From assembly GCA_943737045.1 (NCBI GenBank), contig CALSFV010000487.1, positions 1-64,000 of the forward strand: 64,000 nucleotides of DNA, given 5' to 3'. Shown here one piece after another: positions 34,695 to 47,241 of the stretch (position 1 is its first letter; each line of letters opens with the position of its first letter). The stretch is from Parapristionchus giblindavisi (lineage: Eukaryota > Nematoda > Chromadorea > Rhabditida > Diplogasteridae). The position numbers and the translations under genes are program-made. The notes under the pieces were generated by a model. That model was given only the letters and a program-made list of their open reading frames with translations. It did not search any database and was not told where the DNA came from.

Positions 34695-35365
34695 AATAAT
34701 CAATATCATTATTATGTATAGTATATACCGTAGATAATAATTTCTCTTGTACATCATATGTGTCAATGTTCTTCTTCTTGTAGTGTATATAGTAGATGAA
34801 GATAGTTTTGTATCAATTGACACCCCCCACATTTCATTAACATAAATTTATAAACTTCTTTCATTCTTTTGCATTTCACATGAACTACCATTTCTTGAAG
34901 CAAATAGCTCTGCTTCAGACCTTTTGGTCCAAGAAGATCCGTTAAATTGTTCCAATAGTTGACATTAATAGAATTATAATCGAAATATGTCATATGAGCG
35001 AAATACTCCAATTCAAGAAGCCTTAAAATAAATGGAAAATGTACAACAGCCCTTTAACTAGAGTAGTGTAATCACTTTCTACATCATTGTTATTAGAATA
35101 GTATATATTAATATGTGTATTAAATATTTTATGTCCATTGTTAATCCTAGTTACCGTAACGATTACAAATAAAACAAAATAGTGAAAGTTGTGTAAAAGG
35201 ATTACGGTAGAGTGCATCGGATCCGTTTAAAATTTCAGCGCGAAAAATTTATTTCTCGGAAAATACAATTAAATCGGAAAATTATCTTTCTGTTATCTTA
35301 TTCATATGTTTGTTTATGTTTAGTTGAGTGCATTGATGTCTTCTAACTAAAACTTCTCAGGAGGC
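34695..35365. other. Intergenic between epimerase and kinesin
   Basis: No confident gene. An 82-codon open frame on the - strand (34763-35011) is noted but has no family support. Start of the kinesin follows CTTCTCAG/GAGGC. Confidence 0.45.
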
Positions 35366-38300
35366 ATGGCTTCTCAATCATGCGAGAAGATCCATGTGTA
35401 TGGTCGGATTAGACCTTCCAAAAACGGGAGTAGACATAAGGTTCGTTTAAAATGATTTGTTTGAATCCTCTATCTTATTTAACCCCTTTGCAAATTTTGC
35501 AGGTAGTAAACATCAACGGAACCTCGATCTCAATAGCTCTGAATGACGAAACGAAGAACTTCGGATTCGATGGCGCTTTCGGAGAAGATTCCACGCAGGT
35601 AACTGTTTGTGTTTCTAACTCACAATTCAAGGATATATTTGAGGAACAAATATTCGAAGTTCTTCGAAGAGTTGTTTCTGGTACACTAGATGGCTACAAC
35701 TCGACTATCTTCGCATACGGTCAGACTGGATCAGGAAAAACTCATACCATGGTTAGTTATTATATATTTTCCTTTGATTTGATGTTGTTGTTATGAACTA
35801 CTAATGATCTTCTACATTCAGATTGGTCCTACCGGTAAATTGGATCAACAAGCAGGGATTATTCCGAGAAGCTTTCAATTGATTTTTGCTCATCTTGAGC
35901 AGAAATTGGAAGAGGTTCGTTTGTTGAAGTATTAATTCCATTGCAAATGCAACCTTAATTATTCTGCAGCTTGGAAGGGATTCGTTCAAGTTTGATATGT
36001 CGATCTGCATCGTTCAGATCTACAACGAAATTATTTATGATCTCATTTCAGGAGAAGAGAAACTCAGATTGAGGTATACTCTTAATTATTGTAAATTGGT
36101 AAATATTGATAATTATTGTAGTCACGATAAAGAAGGTTGTATTGTTGTTCGTGGAGCAGCTGAAGAATATGTTAAGAATGTATCAGATGCTATGGGAGTA
36201 TGTTGATTCCCAATCAATAATGAATGTTATCTAATCAATTATAGGTTGTAATGAAAGGATGGGAGAATAGAATTGTTGCTGAGACAGGAATGAATAGAGC
36301 TTCGTCTCGTTCTCATGCCCTTGTTCTTGTCAAGGTTTTCATTTATCATCTCTTATTCTATTGATTATTTAATGTTATAGATCAGAACAGAAGAAGTTCA
36401 TGGATCGATAAGTACACAAAGAAGTGCATCTCTCAATCTAGTAGATCTTGCTGGTAGTGAAAGAGTATCACAATCTAAGGTCGAAGGACAACAATTGAAA
36501 GAGGCTACTTATATTAATAAGGTTAGATATATTACTTTTGGCAAACCGCCACTAAACATTGAAAATGTATCTGCCTAACCTCGGAAGATTCTTGAATTGT
36601 AGCCAGTCACTTTATATAATATCACTTGATACGATATCCAGGGATCCATGAACAGTTGGAAAAATTAAAATATTTGGAATGATATTATTTAACCATTTCG
36701 TTGTTGCTGTGATCGATGTAGCGATTGACGTATGCATGACATCAAAAATAATCATTATCCAATAGAAAATATGCGTTTAAATAAACGAACTTTATAATTA
36801 TAATGTTTAATTGAAGTCTCTTCTGACACTCAAACGAGTAATTAGAGAACTGGCAGAGTCAAAGAATAAAGGATATAATGGACACAGGTACTCTCACATC
36901 TTATACATAGGTCGAATAGCTAGGTTACCGGTTTTCAAAATCCGGTCAGGTTTTTCGATTTTTGGCAAATTTGGCTAAAAATCAGCTCAGGCTTTTCGAT
37001 TTTTGTGAAATTTTGGCTCAAAATCCGGTCAGGTTTTTCGATTTTTGTGAAATTTTGGCTCAAAATACGGTCAGCCTTGGTACTTTGCAACATACTTTTC
37101 GACCTATGATCTTATATCATATTGATTGATTAATATATTATAGAGATTCATTACTGACTCATATTCTGAAGGATTCATTTGGTGGAAACTCTCGAACTGC
37201 TGTCATCATCAATGTTCATCCAGACAAAGAGTAATCTATCTATCAATGACATGATCTTATTATATTATAAGTAATTAAATCCTTATTTAAGGTACTATGC
37301 AGAGACTATGAGCACTTTGAAGTTCTCGACTGAAGTTAGAATGATTGAGAATAAACTAATTGTGAATGAAGATCTCAAAGGAGATAGTGTTCTTGCATTC
37401 CAAGTTGAGATTAGAAGATTGAAAGATCAATTGGAAGAAGCTTCTAGATTGGTATGAAACATATTCATATTGATTCATTTGAATGATTATTCATTGTCGA
37501 ATGATGAACGTGTTGGACAATTACAAGAGGAGATTGAGAGATGGAAGGAAGCAGCTAATCGATATGAAAGACAATTAGCTCTATCACAAGCTCAATATCG
37601 TAATATGTCTATGGCTGTGAAGAGAGAAGGACATGGTATCGTAGATCATTCATTATCTATTTATTGATTAATACTTTGAGCAGGATGTTTGACTAAGGAA
37701 GATGAGATTTGGGAGAAGAGTATGAATGAGGTTTGAATGATTGAATGATGAATATATGATATGATTGATGTTTAGATAGCAGAATCATCAAAGAAGAATC
37801 TTGGAATGATTCGTGATATTGAATCAATTGATATGAATGCTACTCTACAAAAGCTCCAATTGGTAAATGAACAATTGGTTAATGTAAACAATACACCATA
37901 TTACTCAGTTCGAATTCGAGAAGATTGAACTTCAAACTGAGTTAGAAGAGGAACGAAAAACTAAGAATGCTCTCCAGGAAAGACTCAATAGGTATACTGT
38001 ACTTCATTGATTGGATATATTGATTTATTGATCGATTATAGATATCTGGAAGGATCAATAAGTCCTCGTCGTGGACAATCATCATCACAGGAATCAATTG
38101 GTCCATCTTCATTATCGATTGATTCATCAAAGAAGATGAGAAGGCGAACAATGTATACTCCATCTAATAAACATAGACAATCAACATTCTTCCGTTCTGT
38201 TCTCAATATTGAAGAAGAAGTAGGAGAAATGATTGAGGTATCGATTGATTCATTTGTACCATTACCGTAATCTATTGATTGTAGGAACAAGCTGCGGCTG

Positions 38301-40381
38301 CTGGAGAAGAAGATAATGAGATATTAGAAATGGAGATAAAGATCAATACTCAGGCTCAAATCATTGATGATACTAAGCAGGTACTGTAGTCTATTGAATG
38401 AATAAATAGATCATTATTGATTGATCTATATCGTGATTATATTTGAGGAATGTTCCAATTTGACATCGATGTTAAGTGAAAAGGAATTGATTCTATCAGA
38501 GAAGATGGAAGAGATTAGAAAGATTGAGGAAGAAAAGAAGATTGAAAAGGATAAAAGAGAAGAGATTGAGAAGACTTTTCATGAACTACAATTGAAGATG
38601 ACTGTTAAGAATGAAGAAGTAATATCATTTCATTCTTATCATATATTGATTTATTGATTGATTATAGATGAATGAAATGGAAAGATCAAGAAATGTATTG
38701 ATGAGTGAAATAGATGAGATGAAACAAGTCATTGAAGGACTCGAATCAGAAGCTGAATTGAAGGAATCCATGCATAAGGATGAATTGAGAGCTAAAGAAG
38801 AAAGACTTCGATCTAATCTCTCGGATAAGGAAGCTAAGGTTCACTTCATTTCATTCATTATTAATTGATGATGGAGAGGATATTTATAGGAAATTGATTT
38901 GAGAAATGAAATCGATGAATTGAAGAAGAAAAATGAAGATTATGAATTGCAAATGGAAAATAATGAAAGTCAGAAGAAGGTATTAATAGATCACTTTATT
39001 TGTTATACATTTAATGATTATAGGCAATGAATGAAATTATTGATGTTATGTATAAGAAGAATAGAGAATTGATTGATGAGAAAAATAAAATAGAATCTGA
39101 GGTTTTTTTTTATTATTGATTAAAGCAAATAAATTAATATATTGATATGATATAGGTCTTAACACTTCGTCCTACACTGAATGATTATAAGAATGATTTG
39201 AAGAAGAAGGAAGATGAAATAGATGATCTGAAGAGAACGATGTGAGTTAATAAAGTATATCTATGTATTCTGTCTTTGTCGATGTATTTATATTACAGTA
39301 ATTCATCATCATTGGAACATCGATCAGAAGTAGATGAACTTGAATCTCGATTGGAAAGATTGAAAATGGAATCAACTGATAGATATAATGAACAATCTCG
39401 TATTCATTCTAATCGTGTTATTAGTCTGGAGAATGCTATTGTGAGTGAGACAAATGATATAAGAAGGGGGCGGAGTCACTCTTTCCACTCTATTAAGAGT
39501 AAAAGAGGACAAGGTGATCATCATCCCCCTCCTTCTATTATCAATCATCATTCTAATGTACGACTTGTTTCTAATGTAAGCATCTTATTTCCCATATCTA
39601 TCTTCTCCCCCATTTGATTGTCCGCGGATGAATCAATCAATAATCTTATTATATTGATTGTAGGAGACATATAAGGCTAATCTAGCAACAAATGCTGAAG
39701 AATATTCAGTAAAGATTAGAGAAATGATGGAAGAATTTGATGAATCGAAAAGATCTGAAAGAACGAAGATGATTGATATGGAGAAAGAGAATGAAAGACT
39801 ACAAGAGGTATACTGTATCTATTGTATTCTTCAACTTATTGATTGATTACAGAGATTAACTCTAACTGAACAAATGAAGAATGAGTTGGATGAACATGTC
39901 CAATCTGTCTCTAATCATGCAAATAAAAAACAGAAGGTATACTGTACATATTATCGACTGTTATTGATTGATTGATTGCAGTTTCATTTATTCGAAAGAG
40001 TTATGAGAGATAAGGATGAATACAAGGTATATTGATATTGAATACGTTGTTCATTATATTGTATTGTCTAGGAGAGAATAATTCAATTAGAGAAGATACT
40101 TCGTGCTCATAATATAGTGTTCCCTATGCCTCCAGTTGTTCGAATGAATAATAGAAGAGGAGAAGAGAATGTTCCTCCATTAAATGAAACGAATGATAAT
40201 GGATCATCTCAATCTAATAGACGAACACGGTATCATATATATCTATCTAATCTTTCTCTCTCAAAATAGACCATTGGGATCGTGATCGATAATGTTGATA
40301 ATGACTATTGATTTCAGTGCTACAAAAGATGCGGTTCCTGCTGCATCTACTAGAACGACCAGATCAAGCAATAAGAACTAA
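35366..40381 (+). CDS. Kinesin-12-type motor (KIF15/KLP-18-like)
   Basis: Plus-end microtubule motor for spindle assembly; in C. elegans the kinesin-12 KLP-18 organises acentrosomal meiotic spindles. The N-terminal motor begins EKIHVYGRIRPSKNG, has the P-loop AYGQTGSGKTHTM (about 35713-35752), switch I NRASSRSHALVLV, switch II LNLVDLAGSERVSQ and the end GYNGHRDSLLTHILKDSFGG, TAVIINVHPDKEYYAETMST. The neck NKLIVNEDLKGDSVLAFQVE resembles kinesin-12. The rest (about 37480-40100) is broken into many exons and is nearly all Glu/Lys/Leu coiled coil, for example EIRKIEEEKKIEKDKREEIE. The tail is basic, ending ASTRTTRSSNKN. The motor has all nucleotide-binding motifs, so it should be active. An intron near 36900 carries a MITE. 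Confidence 0.85.
36910..37104. mobile_element. GGTCGAA MITE, copy with three 42-bp units
   Basis: Ends GGTCGAATAG and CTTTTCGACC with TA on both sides (36908-36909, 37105-37106). Opposite orientation to the copies at 10625 and 11029. Three CCGGTCAGGTTTTTCGA-type units give 195 bp, 42 bp more than the two-unit copy. Lies in an intron of the kinesin gene. Confidence 0.78.
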
Positions 40382-40954
40382 AGTAGTATCAACTTATTAT
40401 TCATATTCGTGAGTGAATCGCCATATCTGATAGATTATTCCATCATATCTGTATTTATTATGTTCTCCCACTATTAGAAGGATGTCCGTGTAAACAACAG
40501 GGATATGCCTTTTTCAATTTTTATTCTCGAAAAATGCTTCGGCGTAGTATATCCATTGTATTTTTTCGTTTTTTCGAAAGCCTTCATTAACATTAACATC
40601 TACATGCCCTCCCTTGTCATTGGTCCTTTCAACAATCATTCTCTATACCGTTGACGTTGCCCTTCTCAATCTTTCTGTGAATAAGCTAATTTTTGCTTTA
40701 ATCTATGCTTAATTTATTGATGGAATGGAGTACTATTTAAATAAATGGGTATTTTTATCATTATAATAATGAAGAGATTGATAGTATATTACAAGAAGCT
40801 ATGCTCAAATGTGTACATACAATCACAAGAATGTAAAATGAATGAATGTTGACTAGCCAAGCTGGCATTATGAATGAGAGAATGAGAGTGTATTACAATT
40901 GGGTACTACGAACGATTAAAACGTGAGATCAATTATACAAATAGATTATAAGTA
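40382..40954. other. Convergent gap, kinesin / MBD2/3
   Basis: Kinesin 3' UTR and MBD2/3 3' UTR; no gene seen in 573 bp. Confidence 0.5.
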
Positions 40955-41971
40955 TTATGTAAAGAGATGTTTACGTATTTCTTGTAGTCTCTTTCGTGCA
41001 TCGATCACACGACGTTCCTATAATGATTCAAGTAATCGATAGAATGAATAATGTATGTACATACTTGTGATTTGATATCATCATCACTAACAGTGATAGC
41101 AGATACAAGTGGTTGTTCTGTATCTACATTTCCTCTTGGATTACATTCAATTGTTTTCCCATCTGCTTTCTGTCCATTCACACAAGGATTCAATGGATTG
41201 TGAATGGCTGAACAAAGTGATGCCGCTGCTGCCTACAATCAATCAATTCACATTTCACATACACATATATTCATTAACATTATGAACAATAACTTAATAA
41301 ATTACAGTTATTACGATAAAATAAGATAGGATAAAGATCCGAATATAAAAAATACCTGTTGTCCTATGACATCCGTCGCTGGTTGGAGACGTAATGGTAA
41401 TTCTAGAGTTGACGTCAAAGTCTTAAATATAGAATATGACTAATGCAGTAAACTCATTACATTCAATGATGGCATAATGATACGGAACATGTATATTTAA
41501 ATAGAGGATCAACTTACATCACCATCAACATCAATCTTATCAGCGATATGAAGAGGAACACATGCTGCCACTCCTTCCAATGATTTAGCCCACATCAACT
41601 GAATATATCATCATAAGATATTCAAATTGAATAATTCAATTAATATATTGTTTGACAGATCATTCCATTCGTACCTGTACAGGTTTCTGTTGACTTCCAT
41701 TAACACCTCTCTTCAATTGATCAGTCGTGGGCTTCTTATTATCTCTACTACGCGTTGTATGTACAAGAGTTACTGGTTGTTTGAATATCGACACTGTCTT
41801 TCTCCTTCAAATCATCATTTGTCTTAATATATATGATAAATACTACCATGGAGCCATAGTGAATCCATCAAATCCAGTCTTTCCACTATTATTTCCAGTA
41901 TCTTTCTTGGTTTTATTATGAGCCCCCCTTCGTCTCAATGGATCAGCTTCTGATACTCTACCACGACCCAT
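40955..41971 (-). CDS. MBD2/3-like NuRD subunit lacking the methyl-CpG-binding domain
   Basis: MBD2/3 proteins link the NuRD chromatin-remodelling complex to DNA. The start MGRGRVSEADPLRRRGAHNK is at 41971, followed by KTGFDGFTMAPWRKT and VSIFKQPVTLVHTT, which matches the IFKQPVT segment directly behind the MBD in vertebrate MBD2/3. Next come LMWAKSLEGVAAC (family's LFWEKRL.GL region), TLTSTLELPLRLQPATDVIG, AAASLCSAIHNPLNPC, VDTEQPLVSAITVSDDDIKS and the C-terminal coiled coil QERRVIDARKRLQEIRKHLF, which binds p66/GATAD2. All post-MBD parts are present in order; the MBD itself is not. C. elegans mbd-2 is known to be similarly reduced. Confidence 0.85.
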
Positions 41972-42433
41972 CTATTAATACGTATATTTAACGATAAATC
42001 ACTGTCTATAAGTATGTACGATAAGTATGTAGAAGCGATTGCAACGCTTGTTTATGAGAAACAAATGGAAATTGATAATACAGTTTATTTAAATTGAGAT
42101 ACATGTTAAGCGGAATATTCGGGCCGATGTGGTTTAGCAGTGCAGATCATTATCAGAAGTTTTCGAAATCGTTTTGAGTAAGAAATGACAGTGTTCAGAT
42201 TAGCAAACTTCCAAACACGAGGTAAAATGGTAGATGGGATATTTGTCAATCTTGAAACCTGGCATCACACATTTGGCCAAACGAGAAATCGATAATAACT
42301 CTAATAATTAACTAGTATATCCGGGTTAATAAATTAAAACGAGACCAATATCGAATTAAATTATGATCATAAAGTATGAAATGAATTCAACAAAGAATGA
42401 GTACGCAATGGGTTGAGAACGAGAATGATAAGA
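41972..42433. other. Gap between ANP32 and MBD2/3
   Basis: 462 bp between two genes on the - strand; holds the ANP32 3' UTR and upstream region of MBD2/3. No gene seen. Confidence 0.5.
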
Positions 42434-43427
42434 TTACTGATTACTTTGACCATCATTTGAGTCATCTCCATGACGTCTTTTGACTCCTCTTCTAGTAGGA
42501 GCTGTAGCATCTCCAGCAGCAGCTTCTTCGCCTTCATCTGTAGCCTCGTAGTCTTCAGTCTCATCTTCATCCGACATAATGTGACTGTTTTGGAGATATG
42601 AAAGACCCGGCCCATCATCATCCTCGTCCTCCTCATCTGTTACCTGCCAAAATTCAATTTAATTTTAAAAAAATGTTTAAACTCGAATTAAAAGTGAATT
42701 CAAGCTATGTAAAAACCGACTTCATCGTCATCTGCATCCTCTGCTTCTCCTAGATCTTCATCATCAAAATCAATAGGATCTCCATTGATGTCTTGACCAT
42801 CAAGATCTTTGAGATTGGGTATAAGGTCGAATATTTTGTCTCTAAAATTAAGGTATCAGTTTTTCTAAAATACGAAGTTTATTGAAAAAAATTATTGAGT
42901 GTATTCAACAACAAAAAGAAAATGAAATGCACAACGAAAGAAATTTCAAATGGATTTAGAATGTAAGAAAATTTCTACTGTTCCAACCTGAATTCCGGGG
43001 TCTTTTCAACTTCATTGCCGAATGTGTCCAGGGAAATAAGGTTCGACAAACTCTTCAGATGTTCCAATTGAGATAACTCTTTGAACTGGTTATCTGCGAT
43101 CAATAACTTCTCAAGTTTAGGGCATTGTGAAGCCTGCAAATGATTACATCCAACCATTATTTCGTACTACTTTAAAGCTTTCAAGCTTACGAGAATATCG
43201 AGTCCATTCTCTAACTTATTCTGACTGAGGTCAAGAACAGTAAGAGCTGATAGAACGGGTAATCCTTGTAAGCTTTTCAATCCAACGTTGATAAGAGAGA
43301 GATTGGAGAGTTTAGTCAGATTATCTCCGAGTCCTTGGATGGATTCCGATTTACAGTTATCCAAGTAAAGTTCTTCGATTTCAGCAGGATTACGATTGCG
43401 GAGCTCGAGGTTGTAACGGTCTTCCAT
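42434..43427 (-). CDS. ANP32-family acidic leucine-rich nuclear phosphoprotein
   Basis: Histone chaperone/phosphatase-regulator family. Start ATG at 43427 (MEDRYNLELRNRNPAEIEEL). Leucine-rich repeats: LYLDNCKSESIQGLGDNLTK, LSNLSLINVGLKSLQGLPVL, TVLDLSQNKLENGLDILVSL and LEKLLIADNQFKELSQLEHL, then the LRR cap SLDTFGNEVEKTPEFR (ANP32 reads NL..Y). The C-terminal half is Asp/Glu-rich (IDFDDEDLGEAEDADDDEV, TDEEDEDDDGPG) and ends with a basic KRR nuclear localisation patch. Four exons. The start codon lies 365 bp from that of NTF2 on the other strand. Confidence 0.92.
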
Positions 43428-43791
43428 ATCTATATCTGATAATAGATCAATTGAGAAAGTAAAACAAAACAAATACGCGAAAAGAGACAAAGAAATAAGA
43501 AAATTCAATTAGCGTCTAACAAAAATGAGCGGGATTTGCGAAGATTTTGAAGTGTCTCAACAAGAAATTGCTTGAATTGCGTGAGCAGTATATGGTAACA
43601 ATTCCAAATGTGAAATCGCGCGTTCCAAAAGTACACCGTTTAAAAATATCTTGTTTATTTTTCATTATTGTACGTATCATTGATTCTATATTACTGCCGT
43701 ACAGCGTGCTATAGATATCTTGTCTCGGTTATATTTTCAACTGAACCATCGCGTGCTTGTGTTTCATTCTTATCTCCTTTTTATCAGGGAG
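43428..43791. other. Divergent promoter region, ANP32 / NTF2
   Basis: 364 bp; no gene seen. TTTTTATCAG just before the NTF2 start is a trans-splice-like acceptor. Confidence 0.5.
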
Positions 43792-44382
43792 ATGAACTTC
43801 AATCCTCAGTTCGAAACAATAGGAAACGCTCTTATCGAACACTACTATAGGTTTATTTTGCTTGAGATAATCATGCTGTTTAAAAATTTATGAGATAATT
43901 TAAAGGATTATTTTTTTTATAGATTGTTCGATGTTGGGGATCCCAACATTCGTGCTCAGGGTCTACACGATCTGTATGACGCAGAGAACAGTTACATGAC
44001 ATTCGAAGGAGTTCAAGTTAAAGGACGAGAACAGATTCTTGAGAAATTTAAGGTACTTACTGTACACATTTCGCAAGTGGGCATTACATTTTAGTGTTAT
44101 TCGAACTAATGATAAATGTATTCAGGGACTGACGTTCAAATCAATCCAACGAGCCATTACCAAATCTGATTGTCAGCCTCTTTATGATGGTTCCATACTT
44201 GTATCTGTTCTTGGACAACTAAAGGTGACAATATTCTTACCATCTATGTGTACTGTATGTTACTTTTGTAGACTGATGAAGATCCCGTTCAATCATACAA
44301 TCAGCTGTTCATTCTCCGACCAAATGCCACTGGTTTCTTCATTGCTAATGAAATGTTCCGTCTTGTTCTTCATAATATGTAA
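43792..44382 (+). CDS. ran-4: Nuclear transport factor 2 (RanGDP importer)
   Basis: Dimeric carrier of RanGDP into the nucleus. Start MNFNPQFETIGNALIEHYYR (43792-43852), then LFDVGDPNIRAQGLHDLYDA, ENSYMTFEGVQVKGREQILE, FKGLTFKSIQRAITKSDCQP, DGSILVSVLGQLKTDEDPVQ, YNQLFILRPNATGFFIANEM and FRLVLHNM. About 130 residues, the family's normal size. The DEDP.. and FxxQF-like FNQLF region that binds Ran is kept (here YNQLF). Four exons with short introns. TMEM208 follows 292 bp downstream on the same strand. Confidence 0.95.
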
Positions 44383-44673
44383 AGAGATGTGCATCCCATA
44401 CCTTGATGGGCTCCGCTAGTAACAGATTGTACTAGATATCATGTTCCCTTGGGTAGGGATTCTCAGATATAATGCTTCTCAATCTATCTTTATTCTTCCG
44501 TATCATCCGTACCTACTTTCCATTTCCCAGTTACTGTGTATTCCGGCGTATTGCATGTTCCCATAAATATATATTTACAATACATTGTTGTTTGTTTCTT
44601 ATACATGTTTTTTTCTCATGAATATATACTTGGATGATGGTTTGTGAATGTGTCATTCACATTTTTCTATCAG

Positions 44674-45933
44674 ATGGTCAAAGTGGCTACAAAGGGACAG
44701 CAAAAAATAGGAGAAGAAAATGAAGAAACATTGCAACAATTCTCTATAGCTACCGTAATCTCTGCTGGATTGTATCTCGCTCTAGCTCTTACTGTATTCA
44801 ATGTAAGTTAAATATTTGTATGATTAAATGAATATGGTATTTGTAGGTTGATAGTTATGGATGGTGGGGATGGGCAATTGCTCTTATCTATCAAGCTGGA
44901 TCAATTCTTGTTATGAGAGCTGTTTCCCGATCAAAGAGGTGTGCATAATACCGTCAAAACGAAAAAAAAGTGAAACATTTGTGACAAGTTGTCACAAAAG
45001 TTCACAAAGTGCCTATTTTTTGCGTTTTTCACGCACTTGATGATGTATTTTCTCAGGTTTTTTAGTGTGGATGGGTTTGCCCAATGGAGTAATATATGAC
45101 AAAAGTGAAAAAATTAATCGGGAGAGCCGCGGAGAAAAATTGGTATACTGTAACATACTGTAGAATCTTACTGTAAAACTGTTACCATCGCGCTTTCTTC
45201 GTCTAATCATGGCTATATCTATCATTATATAACTCTTTAAAGTGAATTTGCACTGTTTCAACCATGGCATGGAAAGGTTGCAAAACTGGCATGCGGTAGA
45301 AAATCCTACCGTATACCAGTTTCACCGAACACCGTCCACAGTGAATTATTTAAATCGTTTTCTTCACATGTCAATTAGGGGAGCCCAGTGATGCTCAAAT
45401 ACGATATTATCTAATAAATAACTTCAAACCACGTTTAGATATCACGATACAAATTTTTCAAAATCTTGTGAACTTTTGTGACAATTTGTCACAAATGTTT
45501 CACTTTTTTTCGTTTTGACGGTATAGTCTAACATTATGATTGATATCAATTAAGAGATCAGAAAGGGCATATTATTGATGCTGGATTAGATCTGAATGAT
45601 CCTTCCGCTATTGGAGAACCTTGTAAAGTTAGTTTCATCTTGTATCTCCTTTCCCCATGATTTTTATTGATCATAGGATATGATTATTCTGGCTACAATT
45701 GCTCATTGTCTTGGTCTTCTATCGAACTATGGTTTCTTAGTCCTTCTTGCAGCTCCAGCTTATGGAATATACAAGGTAGTCATACTCTTATATCATTAAT
45801 AAATATTGTTTGTATCTAGGCAGTAGCTGGATTTATAATCCCATGGGCAACAGCAACTCCTCCTGAAGAAGAAGAACAACAAGATGATAAGAAACAAAGA
45901 AAAATGGATAGACGAATGAAGAGAATGCAGTAA
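44674..45933 (+). CDS. TMEM208 homologue (ER membrane, SND targeting)
   Basis: ER multi-pass protein; TMEM208 is the animal counterpart of yeast Snd2 in the SRP-independent targeting route. Start MVKVATKGQQKIGEENEETL directly after TTTTTCTATCAG. Helices: ATVISAGLYLALALTVFNV, WGWAIALIYQAGSILVMRAV, DMIILATIAHCLGLLSNYGF, LVLLAAPAYGIYKAVAGFII. The C-terminus is acidic then basic (PPEEEEQQDD, KKQRKMDRRMKRMQ), typical for the family. The second intron is expanded by a 571-bp MITE. Confidence 0.93.
44951..45521. mobile_element. CCGTCAAAACG MITE, copy 2 (TMEM208 intron)
   Basis: Same terminal repeats and TA flanks (44949-44950, 45522-45523) as the copy at 25306-25842, and clear similarity along the whole length. 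Terminal repeats here extend over about 45 bp (CCGTCAAAACGAAAAAAAAG...), longer than in copy 1, suggesting a less decayed copy. Confidence 0.9.
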
Positions 45934-46472
45934 TCATCTTAATCAATCAATAATTCCCTTTCTTTTCTTTTATATCGTTTGGTTTTCCCGTTATTTTCTT
46001 CATTTATTTATAAGAGTTTTGTTTTAGAGCATTTTATATGTAATATGTGAAATACTTCGACTGGGTCATTTCTTTGTACCTTTTCTTTTCTTTCTTTTCA
46101 ATTGTTGAGGGTTGTATCGATATACATTTTATTTCGGATTGTTATTATGATTCATATTAGAGTAAATAAATATCTATTTATTTGACATAGTTGGAAGTTT
46201 CCTTATTGAATGGCTCTCCTCAACTACTACCTTGTATGGAACTATAATATTATCACATATAATCAGTCACTAAATAAGTGTCTGTAGAAAAAAAGTTTGG
46301 ACTGGGTGGCAACCCAAAAAATACCTGATAGTCCATATATCTGAAATATATTAAGCCTCAGTTTCAATATCGCCTAAAAATAACAATTTTTACCGGGTGG
46401 TCTTCCAGTCTGACGAGTTTTCAAGGAACCTATATCTTCACTTGATATAACAGTCTAATAAATGTATTGAAG
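45934..46472. other. Gap between TMEM208 and SMPD4
   Basis: TMEM208 3' UTR, then AT-rich DNA. No gene seen. Around 46315-46420 the pieces CTGGGTGGCAACCC and TACCGGGTGGTCTTCCAG look like decayed ends of an inverted repeat, but borders are unclear. Confidence 0.4.
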
Positions 46473-47209
46473 ATGGACACATATTATCCTTTTCAATCAG
46501 ATAATTCTCTTAATAATGGTAGTTTCGGAGCTATGAATCGAAGTATGAATCAATCAGGTTCGATCCCATACTCAATACAGTATACAGCGCATAGAAATAC
46601 CGTATCCTCGTAACCTACTGTATGGGTTATAGGGATAACTACTTTTTTTAGTAGCTTGACGGTTGTCTAATTGATGGGAGGATAAATAGTGTTGATTAAG
46701 GTTCGATGTATACAGGAGTAGATCAATATTACACTCAATCATCTCCAATCGATAAACTAGTTTCATTATATAAGGAAATATTAAATGGACAAGGACGATA
46801 TCCTGCTAATGAAATAGTACATAAATCTCTACTTAATCCTGAGGTATCATTTACTTCATTTATCTTTTTAATTGTTTATGAGAATGAGTTATGGTATACT
46901 GTAATTGATATCTTTACAGATAGATCTATTTTGTATTCCTGATCCACTAACTGCTACACAAGGAATTGCACCCATTCTACATAATGCACTTGGAGGTTAA
47001 GATCTATTGATTAGATTGTATCATATACAGTACTCTTTAGGTAATGGTCCAATCTTGGATGCAGCTTGGTCAGATAGTCGATTAGCTTCATTCTTGTTCT
47101 CTTCATTACGAATTCATTCTGATAGAAGTAATGGACCAAGAGATGGATTATTATCTCGATGTGTAACTGAATGGATCGATAAGTTATTGCCATTGCAGGT
47201 TATTGATTG

Positions 47210-47241
<32 letters not shown>

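Noticed and set aside
34763..35011. 82-codon frame on the - strand with an acceptor-like site upstream
   Set aside because: Readable as protein but no family match, no upstream exon, and it continues into antisense of the epimerase. Not enough to call a gene.
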